A stretch of DNA of 64,000 nucleotides, taken from contig CADAUA010000006.1 in the NCBI GenBank assembly GCA_902791035.1, positions 1 through 64,000 on the forward strand, given 5' to 3'. Each line of letters opens with the position of its first letter. Position 1 is the first letter of the stretch. Below, one piece after another: positions 25,243 to 34,747 of this stretch. The DNA comes from an uncultured Coriobacteriaceae bacterium (GTDB lineage: Bacteria > Actinomycetota > Coriobacteriia > Coriobacteriales > Atopobiaceae). The notes beneath the pieces were generated by a model. It did not search any database and had not been told where the DNA came from. It worked only from the letters and a program-made list of their open reading frames with translations. The position numbers and the translations under genes are program-made.

Positions 25243-27810
25243 CTAGATGGCCACGATGTTGACCAGTCGCCCGGGCACCACGATGACCTTCTTTATGGTC
25301 TTGCCCTCGAGCTGGGCGGCAACGGCCTCCTTGGCGGCAGCCTCCAGCTCCTCCTTGCTGGCGTCGGCCGCCACCATCACGTGTCCGCGCACCTTGCCCT
25401 TGATCTGGACCGCGATCTCGACCTCGTCGCTCTTGGCCTCGTCGGCGTCGAACTCGGGCCAGGGCTCGTTGTAGGCCGAACCCGCGAGACCCAGCGCGGC
25501 GTGGAAGAGCTCCTCGGACCAGTGCGGACAGATGGGGGCCAGCATGGTCACGATGTCGTGGGCCACACGCCAGCGCAGGGCCGCGTCCTCCTCACCGCCG
25601 GGCGCGTTCACATACCCGCTCGCGGCGTTCACGAGCTCCATGCAGGCGGAGATCGCCGTGTTGAACTGCCCGCGATCGTAGTCCTGCATGCACTTGATGC
25701 CCAGGCCGTTGAGCTGACGCCAGAGATCCTTGCCCTGCTTGGAGAGCTCGGCCGGCACGACCTCGCCACGCACGCCGTCGTGCGCCAGCAGCCACACCAC
25801 GCGCCAGGCGCGCTTGATGAAGCGGTTGGCACCGGCCACGGCCTCGGGGTCCCAGTTGAAGTCCTTCTCGGGCGGGGCCACGAAGAGGATGGCCAGGCGC
25901 ATGGTGTCCGCGCCGTAGGGCTCGATCACGCTCGAGGGTGGGACCACGTTGCCCTTGGACTTGGACATGGTGTCGCCGTTCTCGTCCTTGACCATGCCCT
26001 GGCAGAGCAGGTTCTTGAAGGGCTCGTCCACGTCCACCATGCCCATGTCGCGCAGGACCTTGGTCCAGAAGCGGCTGTAGAGCAGGTGCAGGATGGCGTG
26101 CTCGATGCCGCCGATGTAGTTGTCCACCGGCATCCAGCGGGCCACGGCCTCCTTGGAGAAGGGCGCCTGGTCATTGTGGGGGTCGCAGTAGCGCAGGTAG
26201 TACCAGGAGGAGCAGGTGAAGGTGTCCATGGTGTCGGTGATGCGCTTGGCGGGACGCCCGCAGACGGGGCAGGTGGTCTCGTAGAAGGGCGCATACTCGG
26301 CAAGCGTGTCGCCTGCGCCCAGGTCCAGGTCCTCGGGCAGCATCACGGGCAGCTGGTCCTCGGGCACGGGCACGTCGCCGCAGGCGTCGCAGTGGATCAT
26401 GGGGATGGGGTTGCCCCAGTAGCGCTGGCGGGAGATCAGCCAGTCGCGCAGGCGGAACTGCACCTTGGGACGGCCGCAGCCGTGCTCCTGGAGCCAACCC
26501 TCGATGGCCGCGACTGCCGGCGAGTGCTTGCCGCCAAGAAGGCCGGTGAACTCGCCGGACTGCACCAGGTAGCCCTCGGCCGCCATGGCCTGGTCCCAGT
26601 CCACGTCGGTGACCACGAGGTCGCGCTCGTCCTTGAGCCTGTCGTAGAGGGGGTCGTCCTTCTGGCAGATGATGGGCGGGATGGGCAGGTGGTACTTGCG
26701 GGCGAAGTCGAAGTCGCGCTGGTCGCCGCAGGGCACGCCCATGACGGCGCCGGTGCCGTAGTCCAGCAGCACGTAGTCGGCCACCCAGAGGGGGCAGGGC
26801 TTGCCGGTGATGGGGTTCACCACGTAGCGGCCCGTAAAGACGCCGTGCTTCTCGCGCGCGGAGCCCTGGCGGTCCACCGACGAGACCTTCTCGGTCGCGG
26901 CCTTGAGCTTGAGGTAGTCGGCCTCGTACTGGGTGCCGGCCACGAGCTCGGCGGCCAAGGCGCTCTCGGGCGGCAGGACCATGAAGCTCGTGCCAAAGAG
27001 CGTGTCGGCGCGGGTGGTAAAGACCGTGATGGTACGGTCGGTGGGGGTCACGCCGTCGAGGTCGGCCAGCTTGAAGTCTATCTCGGCACCCTCGGAGCGG
27101 CCGATCCAGTTGCGCTGCTGTGCCTTGACGTTCTCGGGCCAGCCGGTGAGGGTGTCCAGGTCGTCCAGGAGCTCCTGGGCGTAGTCGGTGATCTTGAGGT
27201 ACCACTGGGAGAGGTTGCGCTTCTCGGGCACGGACCCACAGCGCCAGCACCTGCCCTCAACCACCTGCTCGTTTGCCAGGACGGTCTTGCAGGTGGGGCA
27301 CCAGTTGACGGGGCTGGTGGCGCGATAGGCCAGGCCACGCTTCCACATCTGGATGAACATCCACTGACCCCACCTGTAGTACTCGGGGTCGCAGGTGTTG
27401 AACATGCGGTCGTAGTCGTAGGAGAAGCCCATGCGCTTCATGGTCTTGACGGCCTGGGCGATGTTCTGGTGGGTCCACTTGGCGGCCTGGGTGTTGTGCT
27501 TGATGGCCGCGTTCTCGGCGGGCAGGCCAAAGGCGTCGAAGCCCATGGGGTGCAGGACGTCGTAGCCGCGCATGCGGGCCTGGCGGGCCATGGCGTCGCC
27601 TATGGTGTAGTTGCGCGCGTGGCCCATGTGGAGGTCGCCCGAGGGATAGGGGAACATCTCCAGGACGTACTTCTTGGGCTTGGCGGGGTCGGTGTCGGTC
27701 TTGTAGAGCTCCTCGTCCTCCCAGGTCTTCTGCCACTTGGTCTCGATGGCCTGGGCGTCGTACTCGGGCACCTCGAAGGTGCCGGCCTGGGCCTCGGTGT
27801 CTTCTGCCAT
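25243..27810 (-). CDS. leuS: Leucine--tRNA ligase
   Basis: This cytoplasmic class I aminoacyl-tRNA synthetase charges tRNA-Leu. At 855 residues it is of normal bacterial length. It shows the HIGH-type motif HMGHARNY near residue 58, the editing domain CP1 in the middle (TTRADTLFGTSFMVL near 250 and GVPCGDQRDFDF near 350), a zinc-binding-like CPVCGRP segment, and the KMSKS-type motif TMSKSKGN near 615. The ATG at 27810 follows AAGGAG. It is transcribed alone. The upstream gap to guaB (27811-28043) holds two nested palindromes and a hairpin, and I see no T-box. Confidence 0.97.
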   Translation of the reverse strand: MAEDTEAQAGTFEVPEYDAQAIETKWQKTWEDEELYKTDTDPAKPKKYVLEMFPYPSGDLHMGHARNYTIGDAMARQARMRGYDVLHPMGFDAFGLPAENAAIKHNTQAAKWTHQNIAQAVKTMKRMGFSYDYDRMFNTCDPEYYRWGQWMFIQMWKRGLAYRATSPVNWCPTCKTVLANEQVVEGRCWRCGSVPEKRNLSQWYLKITDYAQELLDDLDTLTGWPENVKAQQRNWIGRSEGAEIDFKLADLDGVTPTDRTITVFTTRADTLFGTSFMVLPPESALAAELVAGTQYEADYLKLKAATEKVSSVDRQGSAREKHGVFTGRYVVNPITGKPCPLWVADYVLLDYGTGAVMGVPCGDQRDFDFARKYHLPIPPIICQKDDPLYDRLKDERDLVVTDVDWDQAMAAEGYLVQSGEFTGLLGGKHSPAVAAIEGWLQEHGCGRPKVQFRLRDWLISRQRYWGNPIPMIHCDACGDVPVPEDQLPVMLPEDLDLGAGDTLAEYAPFYETTCPVCGRPAKRITDTMDTFTCSSWYYLRYCDPHNDQAPFSKEAVARWMPVDNYIGGIEHAILHLLYSRFWTKVLRDMGMVDVDEPFKNLLCQGMVKDENGDTMSKSKGNVVPPSSVIEPYGADTMRLAILFVAPPEKDFNWDPEAVAGANRFIKRAWRVVWLLAHDGVRGEVVPAELSKQGKDLWRQLNGLGIKCMQDYDRGQFNTAISACMELVNAASGYVNAPGGEEDAALRWRVAHDIVTMLAPICPHWSEELFHAALGLAGSAYNEPWPEFDADEAKSDEVEIAVQIKGKVRGHVMVAADASKEELEAAAKEAVAAQLEGKTIKKVIVVPGRLVNIVAI

Positions 27811-27871
27811 GGGTTTCTCCTTGCCTCATCTGCGGTGATGCATGTGCCAGTCTATCACGTACGGTTTCGCC

Positions 27872-27988
27872 GGGCACTAGGGGGTGCTCCCTAGGAGGGG
27901 CCTGTCAGGGGGACGGTTCTCTTGACACGCCTGCGTGTCAAGAGAACCGTCCCCCTGACACACGCCACTCGCCACTCCCCTAGTGCCC
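27872..27988. repeat. Palindrome inserted within another palindrome
   Basis: The outer arms GGGCACTAGGGGGTG (27872-27886) and CACTCCCCTAGTGCCC (27973-27988) belong to the GGGCAC family. Between them lies a perfect palindrome with 28-base arms and a two-base loop (27903-27960), beginning TGTCAGGGGGACGG and ending CCGTCCCCCTGACA. The inner element appears to have landed in the outer one. Confidence 0.85.
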
Positions 27989-27996
27989 ATACGCGA

Positions 27997-28020
27997 GGGG
28001 CCGCCCCGAAGGACGGCCCC
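27997..28020 (-). terminator. Hairpin with TTCG loop after guaB
   Basis: On the minus strand GGGGCCGTCC, TTCG, GGGCGGCCCC forms a very stable hairpin 24 bases past the guaB stop codon. No T-run follows, so it may be an RNA end stabiliser or a weak terminator. Confidence 0.5.
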
Positions 28021-28043
28021 AAGAGCGAGTCTGCAGCTGAGCC

Positions 28044-29570
28044 CTACTGGCGGTAGGAACCGCCGCTCACCTGCTGGCTCGCGTCCTTTAGTAGCACGTC
28101 GTGCGCGCCGCCCTCCACGAGCGACGTGGCACTCACGAGCGTGATCTTGGCCTTCTCCTGCAGCTCCTTGATGTCCAGCGCGCCGCAGTTGCACATGGTG
28201 GAGCGCACCTTGAGGAGCGACGCGTCCACGTTCTCCTTGAGGGGGCCGGCGTAGGGCACGTAGGAGTCCACGCCCTCCACGAAGGAGAGGCCCTTCTTGT
28301 CGCCACCCAGGTCGTAGCGCTGCCAGTTGCGGGCGCGCGCGGAGCCCTCGCCCCAGTACTCCTTCATGTAGGTGCCGTTGACGTTCAGGCGGCGGGTCGG
28401 CGACTCGTCGAAGCGCGCGAAGTAGCGGCCCAGCATGAGGAAGTCGGCGCCCATGGCCAGCGCGAGCGTCATGTGGTAGTCGTACACGATGCCGCCGTCG
28501 GAGCACACCGGCACGTAGACGCCCGTCTCGCGGTAGTAGCGGTCGCGCTCAGCGCACACGTCGATAAGGGCGGACGCCTGGCCGCGACCGATGCCCTTCT
28601 GCTCGCGGGTGATGCAGATGGAGCCGCCGCCGATGCCCACCTTGACGAAGTCCGCGCCGGCCTCGGCCAGGAAGCGGAAGCCGTCGGCGTCCACCACATT
28701 GCCGGCGCCCACCTTCACGGTGTCGCCATACTTCTCGCGGATCCAGGCCAAGGTGCGCTTCTGCCACTCGGAGTAGCCCTCGGAGGAGTCGATGCAGAGC
28801 ACGTCGGCACCTGCCTCCACCAGCTTGGGCACGCGCTCCTCGTAGTCGCGGGTGTTGATGCCGGCGCCCACCATGTAGCGCTTGTGCTCGTCCAGGAGCT
28901 CGTCGGGACGGGACTTGTGGGAGTCGTAGTCCTTGCGGAAGACCAGGCTCACCAGGTGGTCCTCGGCGTCAACGATGGGCAGGGCGTTGAGCTTGTTGTC
29001 CCAGATGATGTCGTTTGCGGCCTTGAGGGTGGTGTCGCTCGTGGCCACGACCATCTGGTCGCGCGGGGTCATGAAGTCGCGCACCAGCTTGGCGCGGTCG
29101 TCGCGGGAGGGCCGGTAGTCGCGGGAGGTCACGATGCCCAGGAGCTTGCCGGTGCCGCTGCCGTCGTCGGTCACGGGCATGGTGGAGTGGCCAGTGCGGT
29201 CCTTGAGCTCGATCACCTGGGCCAGGGTCATGTCGGGCGTGAGGGTGGAGTCGGACACCACGAAGCCCGCCTTGTAGTCCTTGACCTCGCGGACCATGGC
29301 GGCCTCGGAGTCGGCGGACTGGCTGCCGTAGATGAAGGACAGGCCACCCTCCTGCGCGAGCGCGATGGCCAGCTTGGGGCCGGAGACCGCCTGCATGATG
29401 GCCGAGACCATGGGGATGTTGAGCTTGATGGCAGGCTCCTCGCCGCGACGGTACTTGACGAGGGGCGTCTCGAGCGAGACGTTCGCCGGGATGTTCTCGG
29501 CCGAGGAGTACCCCGGAACCAGCAGGTACTCAGAGAAGGTGTGCGAAACTCCCTCGAAGAACGTCGCCAT
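28044..29570 (-). CDS. guaB: Inosine-5'-monophosphate dehydrogenase
   Basis: This enzyme oxidises IMP to XMP with NAD, the committed step of guanine nucleotide synthesis, in the cytoplasm. The 508-residue protein has the TIM-barrel substrate regions ([18 protein letters not shown] near the N-terminus), two CBS domains inserted at about residues 100-220, and the catalytic loop [15 protein letters not shown] near 320 with the active Cys. The mobile flap and the Arg-rich [16 protein letters not shown] segment follow. The start at 29570 has GGAAGGGAG upstream. It stands as a single gene between the glycosyltransferase and leuS. The gap 29571-29783 has no recognised element. Confidence 0.95.
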   Translation of the reverse strand: MATFFEGVSHTFSEYLLVPGYSSAENIPANVSLETPLVKYRRGEEPAIKLNIPMVSAIMQAVSGPKLAIALAQEGGLSFIYGSQSADSEAAMVREVKDYKAGFVVSDSTLTPDMTLAQVIELKDRTGHSTMPVTDDGSGTGKLLGIVTSRDYRPSRDDRAKLVRDFMTPRDQMVVATSDTTLKAANDIIWDNKLNALPIVDAEDHLVSLVFRKDYDSHKSRPDELLDEHKRYMVGAGINTRDYEERVPKLVEAGADVLCIDSSEGYSEWQKRTLAWIREKYGDTVKVGAGNVVDADGFRFLAEAGADFVKVGIGGGSICITREQKGIGRGQASALIDVCAERDRYYRETGVYVPVCSDGGIVYDYHMTLALAMGADFLMLGRYFARFDESPTRRLNVNGTYMKEYWGEGSARARNWQRYDLGGDKKGLSFVEGVDSYVPYAGPLKENVDASLLKVRSTMCNCGALDIKELQEKAKITLVSATSLVEGGAHDVLLKDASQQVSGGSYRQ

Positions 29571-29783
29571 GTGCCGTCTCCCTTCCGCCCCGCGGGGCGA
29601 TTGGCGGGGCCCGGTGCCCCTCGTCCTTGTCTGCACGCGGCCCCGGTGCCCGCTGCGCCCTTGTCTGGCACAGCCCGCACCAAGTGCCACGGCCTTTGTC
29701 TACCTGAAAGTCCAGCAAATTTCGGCCGATTGTACACCAGACGGCGCGGGTGGTACCCGCGCCGCCACATAACCACGCCGTAT

Positions 29784-31109
29784 CTACTTCTGTGCGCCGG
29801 ATGCGCTCCCCGACCCCCCGCCCTCGGCCATCACCTGGCTGAAGTCCACCGCGATGTCGTGCTTGGTGGGCACCCACTCCACCTTCTTGAAGAGGGCCAC
29901 CACCGTGATGGGGATATAGCTCATCATGAAGATCGGGAAGGTGAAGAGGTTGGTGATTATCCGCACCTTGCTCTTGGAGTGGATGTGGTCGCGCTCCGTG
30001 ATGGTCGTGAGCACCGCAAGCAGGAAGAAGACCAGATACATGGAGGTGAAGGTCCACACGAGCGAGCCGATGCACATGAGGAGCTCGCCCTGGGTGGCGA
30101 TGAAGCCGTGCGAGAGGTAGCCCACCACCAGGTAGAGGGCGTTCACGAAGGCCGAGACCAGCGTGAGGAGGAGCCCCGGCGCCACCGTCATGAGCATGTC
30201 ATAGGAGCTGAAGCGGTGGTCCTTGAAGATGCCGGTGAGGAGGTTCTTGTTGTACGAGAAGAAGACCTGGTAGAAGCCCTTGGTCCACCGCATGCGCTGG
30301 ACCCAGGAGGCCTTGAAGGTCACGGGCTGCTCGTCGAAGAACTCCGCCGGCGCGTAGCCTATCTGGATGCCGTGCGAGCAGCAGAAGGTGGAGAACTGGA
30401 TGTCCTCCGTGAGGCAGTGGAAGTCCCAGCCGTCCATGCCGCGCACGATGGCCGACGACACGAGCCAGCCGGAGCCGGAGATCGCGCAGGACGTGCCCAT
30501 GGCGGTACGGGCGTTGTTGAGGTACTGGGCCTCGCGCATGAACCAGATGGCGTAGGCCGAGCTGATCCAGGAGGAGTCGAAGTTCTTGGAGTTGCGATAG
30601 CCCGTGAGCACCAGGAAGCCGTCGTCGAAGGCGTCGTTCATGACCTTGAGGTAGTCGGGGGCCACGATGTTGTCGGCATCGAAGATCACGAAGGCGTCGT
30701 AGTGGTCGCCCGTCTCCTCCAGGATCCGGTGGAAGCCGTAGTCCAGGGCCCAGGACTTGCCCTTGCGCGCCAGGTCGTGGCGGTCCCAGGCGATGGCACC
30801 CGCCTCCTGGGCCTTCTGGAGCGTGGAGTCGGTGCAGTTGTCGCAGATCACGTAGACGTCCATGAGCTCGCGCGGGTAGTTCTGCGTGAGGATGGAGGTC
30901 ACCAGGTTGCCGATGACGGCCTCCTCGTTGTGCGCCGCGATCACGAAGGCGTAGGTATGCTGCTTCTTGGCCGGGGGGAAGCTCACCGTGCCGTAGCGCA
31001 GCACGCGCAGGATGTAGACCAGCTGGTAGAAGTACGCCACCGTGAAGAAGACCATCATCAGGAAGTTGAAGATGACGATGGGCGTGAGCTGCGTGCCGTT
31101 GAAGAACAT
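29784..31109 (-). CDS. Processive family 2 glycosyltransferase, membrane-bound
   Basis: This 441-residue membrane glycosyltransferase resembles IcaA/cellulose-synthase-like GT2 enzymes. It has one N-terminal membrane helix (about 10-35), a cytoplasmic GT-A domain with the DxD-type motif FDADN near 145, the acceptor motif TEDIQ near 233 and the processive QRMRW motif near 263, then several C-terminal helices (about 300-420). Such enzymes polymerise a cell-surface polysaccharide such as poly-N-acetylglucosamine or a glucan. The sugar is not determined here. The start at 31109 follows GGAGGG. It is 23 bases downstream of the pseudouridine synthase gene, with which it probably shares a transcript. 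Confidence 0.88.
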   Translation of the reverse strand: MFFNGTQLTPIVIFNFLMMVFFTVAYFYQLVYILRVLRYGTVSFPPAKKQHTYAFVIAAHNEEAVIGNLVTSILTQNYPRELMDVYVICDNCTDSTLQKAQEAGAIAWDRHDLARKGKSWALDYGFHRILEETGDHYDAFVIFDADNIVAPDYLKVMNDAFDDGFLVLTGYRNSKNFDSSWISSAYAIWFMREAQYLNNARTAMGTSCAISGSGWLVSSAIVRGMDGWDFHCLTEDIQFSTFCCSHGIQIGYAPAEFFDEQPVTFKASWVQRMRWTKGFYQVFFSYNKNLLTGIFKDHRFSSYDMLMTVAPGLLLTLVSAFVNALYLVVGYLSHGFIATQGELLMCIGSLVWTFTSMYLVFFLLAVLTTITERDHIHSKSKVRIITNLFTFPIFMMSYIPITVVALFKKVEWVPTKHDIAVDFSQVMAEGGGSGSASGAQK

Positions 31110-31132
31110 TGCGCCATCCCTCCGTGGTCGTG

Positions 31133-32161
31133 TTACGCCGGGAGACCCAGCTGCGGGCAGATCTCGCTCCCCGCGGTCGTCCGGCCCATCGACGTGGCTT
31201 GGATAGATTCTAGTACATCGAGAAGGTCCTCCGGCAGACGGTCGGCCAGCACGATGGGCTCGCCCGTGACGGGGTGGTCGAAGGCCACGTGCCAGGAGTG
31301 GAGGAACTGCCGCTGGAGGCCCAGGTTCTGGCGGAGGTCGCCGCGCCCGTAGAGGGGGTCGCCCACCACCTGGTGGCCGATGTGGCGCATGTGGACGCGT
31401 ATCTGGTGGGTACGGCCGGTGTAGAGGTGGCACTCGAGGAGGGTGTAGCCGTCATCGCGGCGGCCGGCCTCGTAGCGTTCGAGCACCCGGAAGGTGGTGA
31501 TGGCCTCGCGGGCGCCCGGCGCGTCCGAGACCGCCATGCGCAGGCGGTCGCGCGTGGATCGGGCGATGCCGGTGGTGATGGTCCCCTCGTCGGCCGCCAC
31601 GTAGCCCTGCACGAGGGTGACGTAGCGGCGGTCCAGTACCCGCAGGCGGATGAGGTCCTGGAGGGCCTTCTGGGTGGGGTCGTCCTTGGCCGCCAGCATG
31701 AGGCCCGAGGTGTCCATGTCCAGCCGGTGGACGATGCCCGGGCGGTCGTCGCCCTGCAGGTGGCCCAGGTGGTCGTAGCCGCAGTGGGCCACGAGGGCGT
31801 TGGCCAGGGTGTCGTCCACGTGGCCGGGGCTGGGATGGCAGACGAGCCCCGCCTGCTTGGAGAGGACGATGAGATAGGCGTCCTCGTAGCGGACGTCGAG
31901 CGGAATGTAGGGGTTGGGGGCCAGGAGGCCGGGGGCGGCGTCGGGGTCGGGGGCCTCGACGATTACCGACACGCGGTCGCCCAGGAGGACCTTCTCGGAC
32001 TTGGAGGTGGCCGAGGTGCCGTTTATGGTCACTGCGCCAGTCTCCACGAGGCGGGCGCAGGCCGAGCGGGAGGGCATGTCGGGCCCGGTGGCCAGGAAGG
32101 CGTCCAGCCGCATGCCGTCTGCGGCCGGGTCCACGAGTAGGTTGACGACGCGGGTTGCCAT
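31133..32161 (-). CDS. RluA-family 23S rRNA pseudouridine synthase (RluD-like)
   Basis: This enzyme isomerises uridine to pseudouridine in 23S rRNA. The 342-residue protein has an N-terminal S4 RNA-binding domain (MRLDAFLA ... VETGAVTINGTSATSKSEKVLLGD, residues about 16-65) and an RluA catalytic domain with the signature GIVHRLDMDTSGLML near 150, where Asp is the catalytic residue, and TGRTHQIRVHMRHIGHQVVGD near 260. The layout matches RluD. The ATG at 32161 follows GAGAGGAG. A run of seven 12-bp repeats lies just upstream (32199-32280) and could be transcribed as its leader. Confidence 0.92.
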   Translation of the reverse strand: MATRVVNLLVDPAADGMRLDAFLATGPDMPSRSACARLVETGAVTINGTSATSKSEKVLLGDRVSVIVEAPDPDAAPGLLAPNPYIPLDVRYEDAYLIVLSKQAGLVCHPSPGHVDDTLANALVAHCGYDHLGHLQGDDRPGIVHRLDMDTSGLMLAAKDDPTQKALQDLIRLRVLDRRYVTLVQGYVAADEGTITTGIARSTRDRLRMAVSDAPGAREAITTFRVLERYEAGRRDDGYTLLECHLYTGRTHQIRVHMRHIGHQVVGDPLYGRGDLRQNLGLQRQFLHSWHVAFDHPVTGEPIVLADRLPEDLLDVLESIQATSMGRTTAGSEICPQLGLPA

Positions 32162-32198
32162 GGGCTCCTCTCGGGTGGGTGTGACACGGGCAGCGGCC

Positions 32199-32280
32199 CT
32201 TCTTGCGGTTCCTCTTGCGGTTCCTCTTGCGGTTCTTCTTGCGGTTCCTCTTGCGGTTCTTCTTGCGGTTCCTCTTGCGC
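32199..32280. repeat. 12-bp microsatellite in the leader of the pseudouridine synthase gene
   Basis: About seven copies of TTCYTCTTGCGG run without interruption. On the minus strand this is a purine-rich leader repeat (CGCAAGARGAAC) ending 38 bases before the start codon at 32161. A short frame encoding QEEP repeats passes through it but is out of frame with the gene. Confidence 0.85.
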
Positions 32281-32317
32281 CGCCATGCTAGCAGACGGCT
32301 GTGTGCTCCCCGTGGGC

Positions 32318-32790
32318 GGGAATGGCTCCCCGCTTAGCGCGAGCTAACCGTCCCTGTTGTCCCGCCGTGGGAAGAACCTCCCGCTTAGGTGGCGCTAACC
32401 GTACCGGGTTTCCCGATTCGGGAAGAGCCTCCCGCTTAGCGCGAGCTAACTGTCCCTGTTGTCCCGCCGTGGGAAGAACCTCCCGCTTAGGTGGCGCTAA
32501 CCGTCCCTGTTGTCCCGCCGTGGGAAGAACCTCCCGCTTAGGTGGCGCTAACCGTACTGGGTTTCCCGATTCGGGAAGAGCCTCCCGCTTAGCGGCTGCT
32601 AAGCGGCCGGCTTGTCCCGACCGGGAAGAATTACCCGCTTAACTCCGGCTAACCGTCCGCGCTTTCCCGATCAGGGAAAAATCTCCCTCTTAGGCCCAGC
32701 TAACCGTCCCGGGTTTCCCGATTCGGGAAGAACCTCCCGCTTAGCCCTGGCTAACCGTCCCAAGTTTCCCAAGCCGGAAGAATCGCGCTT
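32318..32790. repeat. 51-bp repeat array (locus 4, longest)
   Basis: GGGAA begins at 32318, 32369, 32420, 32471, 32522, 32573, 32623, 32674 and 32725: steps of 51 with a single step of 50. Units carry CGCTTAG ... GCTAACCGT, some with the perfect dyad TTAGC-GCGA-GCTAA. Worn copies of the CGCTTA mark continue to about 32900. It fills the gap 32281-32959, in which no gene was recognised. Confidence 0.9.
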
Positions 32791-32959
32791 ATACCTCACC
32801 TTATGCGCGACCGTTCGCACCGCATCGAGCTTCCGTTCATGCTTAGCCACCGATAAGCGTAGACGCTTGCACGACCCCAAGCGCCCGGTCACGCTTAGCG
32901 GCCGCCGATAAGATTTGCAGACAAGTTCGACGCACAAGAAGCACCTACGAGCCCGCCCC

Positions 32960-34639
32960 CTACGCCTCCCAGGCCACCCGTCCGCCCACGAACGTGGCCA
33001 GGCACCGCACGTCCTGGATCCCCTCTGGATCCGCGGACATAAGGTCGCGGTCCAGCACCGCCACGTCGGCAAGCATGCCCGGCATGAGCGTCCCGACCTC
33101 TCCCCCGCGCCCAGCTGCGAGCGCACTCCCGCGCGTGTAAGCGTCGATCGCCTCGGCCATCCCAATCCTCTCGTGCGGGTTCCACCCGCCCGCGGGCTCC
33201 CGCGTCTCCGGCACCTCACGCGTGACGGCGCAGCTCAGGACCTGCATGGGCTCGGGTGGCACGCAGGGCGCGTCCGTCCCGAAGGCCATGGGCACGCCCG
33301 CCGCCAGGTAGTCCGCGAAGGGCCACATGTCCCGCGCACGCTCGGGCCCCAGGTCGCGGTCAGGCTGCGTCACGTCGATCACCACGTGCTGCGGCTGCAC
33401 CGAAGCGACCAGGTGCGCCTCGCGCAGGGCCGCCACGTCACCCGGTAGGAGGTTCTCGATGTGCTCGAGCGAGTTGACGCCCTGACGTGGCTCCCCGTAG
33501 CGCTCGAACGCCTCGCGAAAGATGGTGATCCCCTCGTGGACGGCCTTGTCGCCGATGGCGTGCACGCGCACCGCGAACCCCTCGGCCGCCGCGCCCAGCA
33601 CGAGCTCCCGCATGCGCTCCGCGGGAATCGTGGGCCGCCCGCAGTCGCCCGGGAAGCGCGGGTTCGCGTAGGGCTCCGCCAGCCAGGCCGTATGCGCGCT
33701 CGACACGCCGTCAAAGAACTGCTTGAGCCCCGGCGCCCGCAGCCAGTCACCCGTGCAGCGCGCCTGCAGGTCGCGGACCCGCGACAGGTCATCTATCAAT
33801 TGTGGAAACATACTCACCCGCAGGGGCAGCTGGCCGGAAGCGAGAAGCCCCTCGTAGATGTCCTCGCGCACGTTGTCGGCCCCGGGGACAGCGCAGAGCG
33901 CCATGTCGCATACGCCGGTGACGCCGTGCGACAGCATGGCGCGGAAGTAGCCGCCGTACACGCCCCGGAGGTCGCGCTCCGGCAGGCTCCGGAAGACCGC
34001 GGCCGTGTACACCATGCTCGCGGCCTCGCGCAGCACGCCCGTGAGCCGGCCCGACGCGTCGCGCTCGAACACCCCGCCCGCAGGCGGCTCGCTGTCCTCC
34101 CTGATGCCGAGCGCCGCGAGGCCTGCGGAGTTGAGCCATATGGCGTGCAGGTCCCCCGAGCAGCAGGCAACGGGCCGCGCGCCAAAGGCCGCGTCGAGCG
34201 ACTCGCGCGTAGGCGGCACGGGCGGGTCCCACAGGTCCGACCGCCAACCCTGGCAGAGGAGCCAGCCCTCGCCGGCGCCGCCCGGGGCGGCGCCGCAGGG
34301 GCCCACCGCTGCCGCCGCGTATTTCCGCAGGTGTTCCACGTAGTCCTTCTCACTGGTACCGCCATAGCGGTCGGCCAGGGCCGAGGGGAAGAGCGCGGTG
34401 TGCAGCACGTGCTGGTGCGCGTCGATAAACCCGGGGCACACGAAGGCACTGCCAAAGTCGCGCACCTCGGCTCCCTCCACCGCCAGCTCGCGCACGACCT
34501 CGCGGGAGACAAGGGCGTCCACCCGACCGTCGCGCACCACGATCGCGAGCGGCCGGTCGGGATGCCTGACGTCGGTGTATACGTGCTCGGACGTGATGAC
34601 GATGGGCTTGTTGGACCCCGCGGTCTTCTCGCTAGGCAT
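32960..34639 (-). CDS. Amidohydrolase family protein (YtcJ-like)
   Basis: This 559-residue metal-dependent hydrolase is of the Amidohydro_3/YtcJ branch. It has the N-terminal metal motif FIDAHQHVLHT near residue 70, HAIGDKAVHEG near 350, a conserved SLEHIENL segment with His near 385, and GTDAPCVPPEPM near 455 with the catalytic Asp. A small beta-sandwich is formed by the N- and C-terminal strands. The family hydrolyses N-acyl or cyclic amides, and substrates vary. The ATG at 34639 follows GTGAGGAG. It is a single gene with no functional neighbours. Upstream lie palindromes of the CACCTG family, downstream the longest 51-bp array. Confidence 0.88.
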   Translation of the reverse strand: MPSEKTAGSNKPIVITSEHVYTDVRHPDRPLAIVVRDGRVDALVSREVVRELAVEGAEVRDFGSAFVCPGFIDAHQHVLHTALFPSALADRYGGTSEKDYVEHLRKYAAAAVGPCGAAPGGAGEGWLLCQGWRSDLWDPPVPPTRESLDAAFGARPVACCSGDLHAIWLNSAGLAALGIREDSEPPAGGVFERDASGRLTGVLREAASMVYTAAVFRSLPERDLRGVYGGYFRAMLSHGVTGVCDMALCAVPGADNVREDIYEGLLASGQLPLRVSMFPQLIDDLSRVRDLQARCTGDWLRAPGLKQFFDGVSSAHTAWLAEPYANPRFPGDCGRPTIPAERMRELVLGAAAEGFAVRVHAIGDKAVHEGITIFREAFERYGEPRQGVNSLEHIENLLPGDVAALREAHLVASVQPQHVVIDVTQPDRDLGPERARDMWPFADYLAAGVPMAFGTDAPCVPPEPMQVLSCAVTREVPETREPAGGWNPHERIGMAEAIDAYTRGSALAAGRGGEVGTLMPGMLADVAVLDRDLMSADPEGIQDVRCLATFVGGRVAWEA

Positions 34640-34747
34640 GGGCGCTCCTCACTCGCGGCTGCGCCCCAGTGTAGCGCGGTGTCGCGCGGTCGGTCACGTT
34701 TGGGTGCAGCCGTCCGTGACTGGCCGGGCGAATCCGAGCATTCGAGG

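Noticed and set aside
25213-27894. 893-codon plus-strand open frame opposite leuS
   Set aside because: Antisense shadow. leuS has complete HIGH and KMSKS motifs.
28101-31352. 1083-codon plus-strand open frame opposite guaB and the GT2 gene
   Set aside because: Antisense shadow of two clear genes. His/Val/Ala-rich with no motif.
32029-32286. Small protein with QEEP repeats upstream of the pseudouridine synthase
   Set aside because: It is out of frame with the synthase and overlaps its S4 domain. The repeat is a 12-bp microsatellite that stays open by chance.
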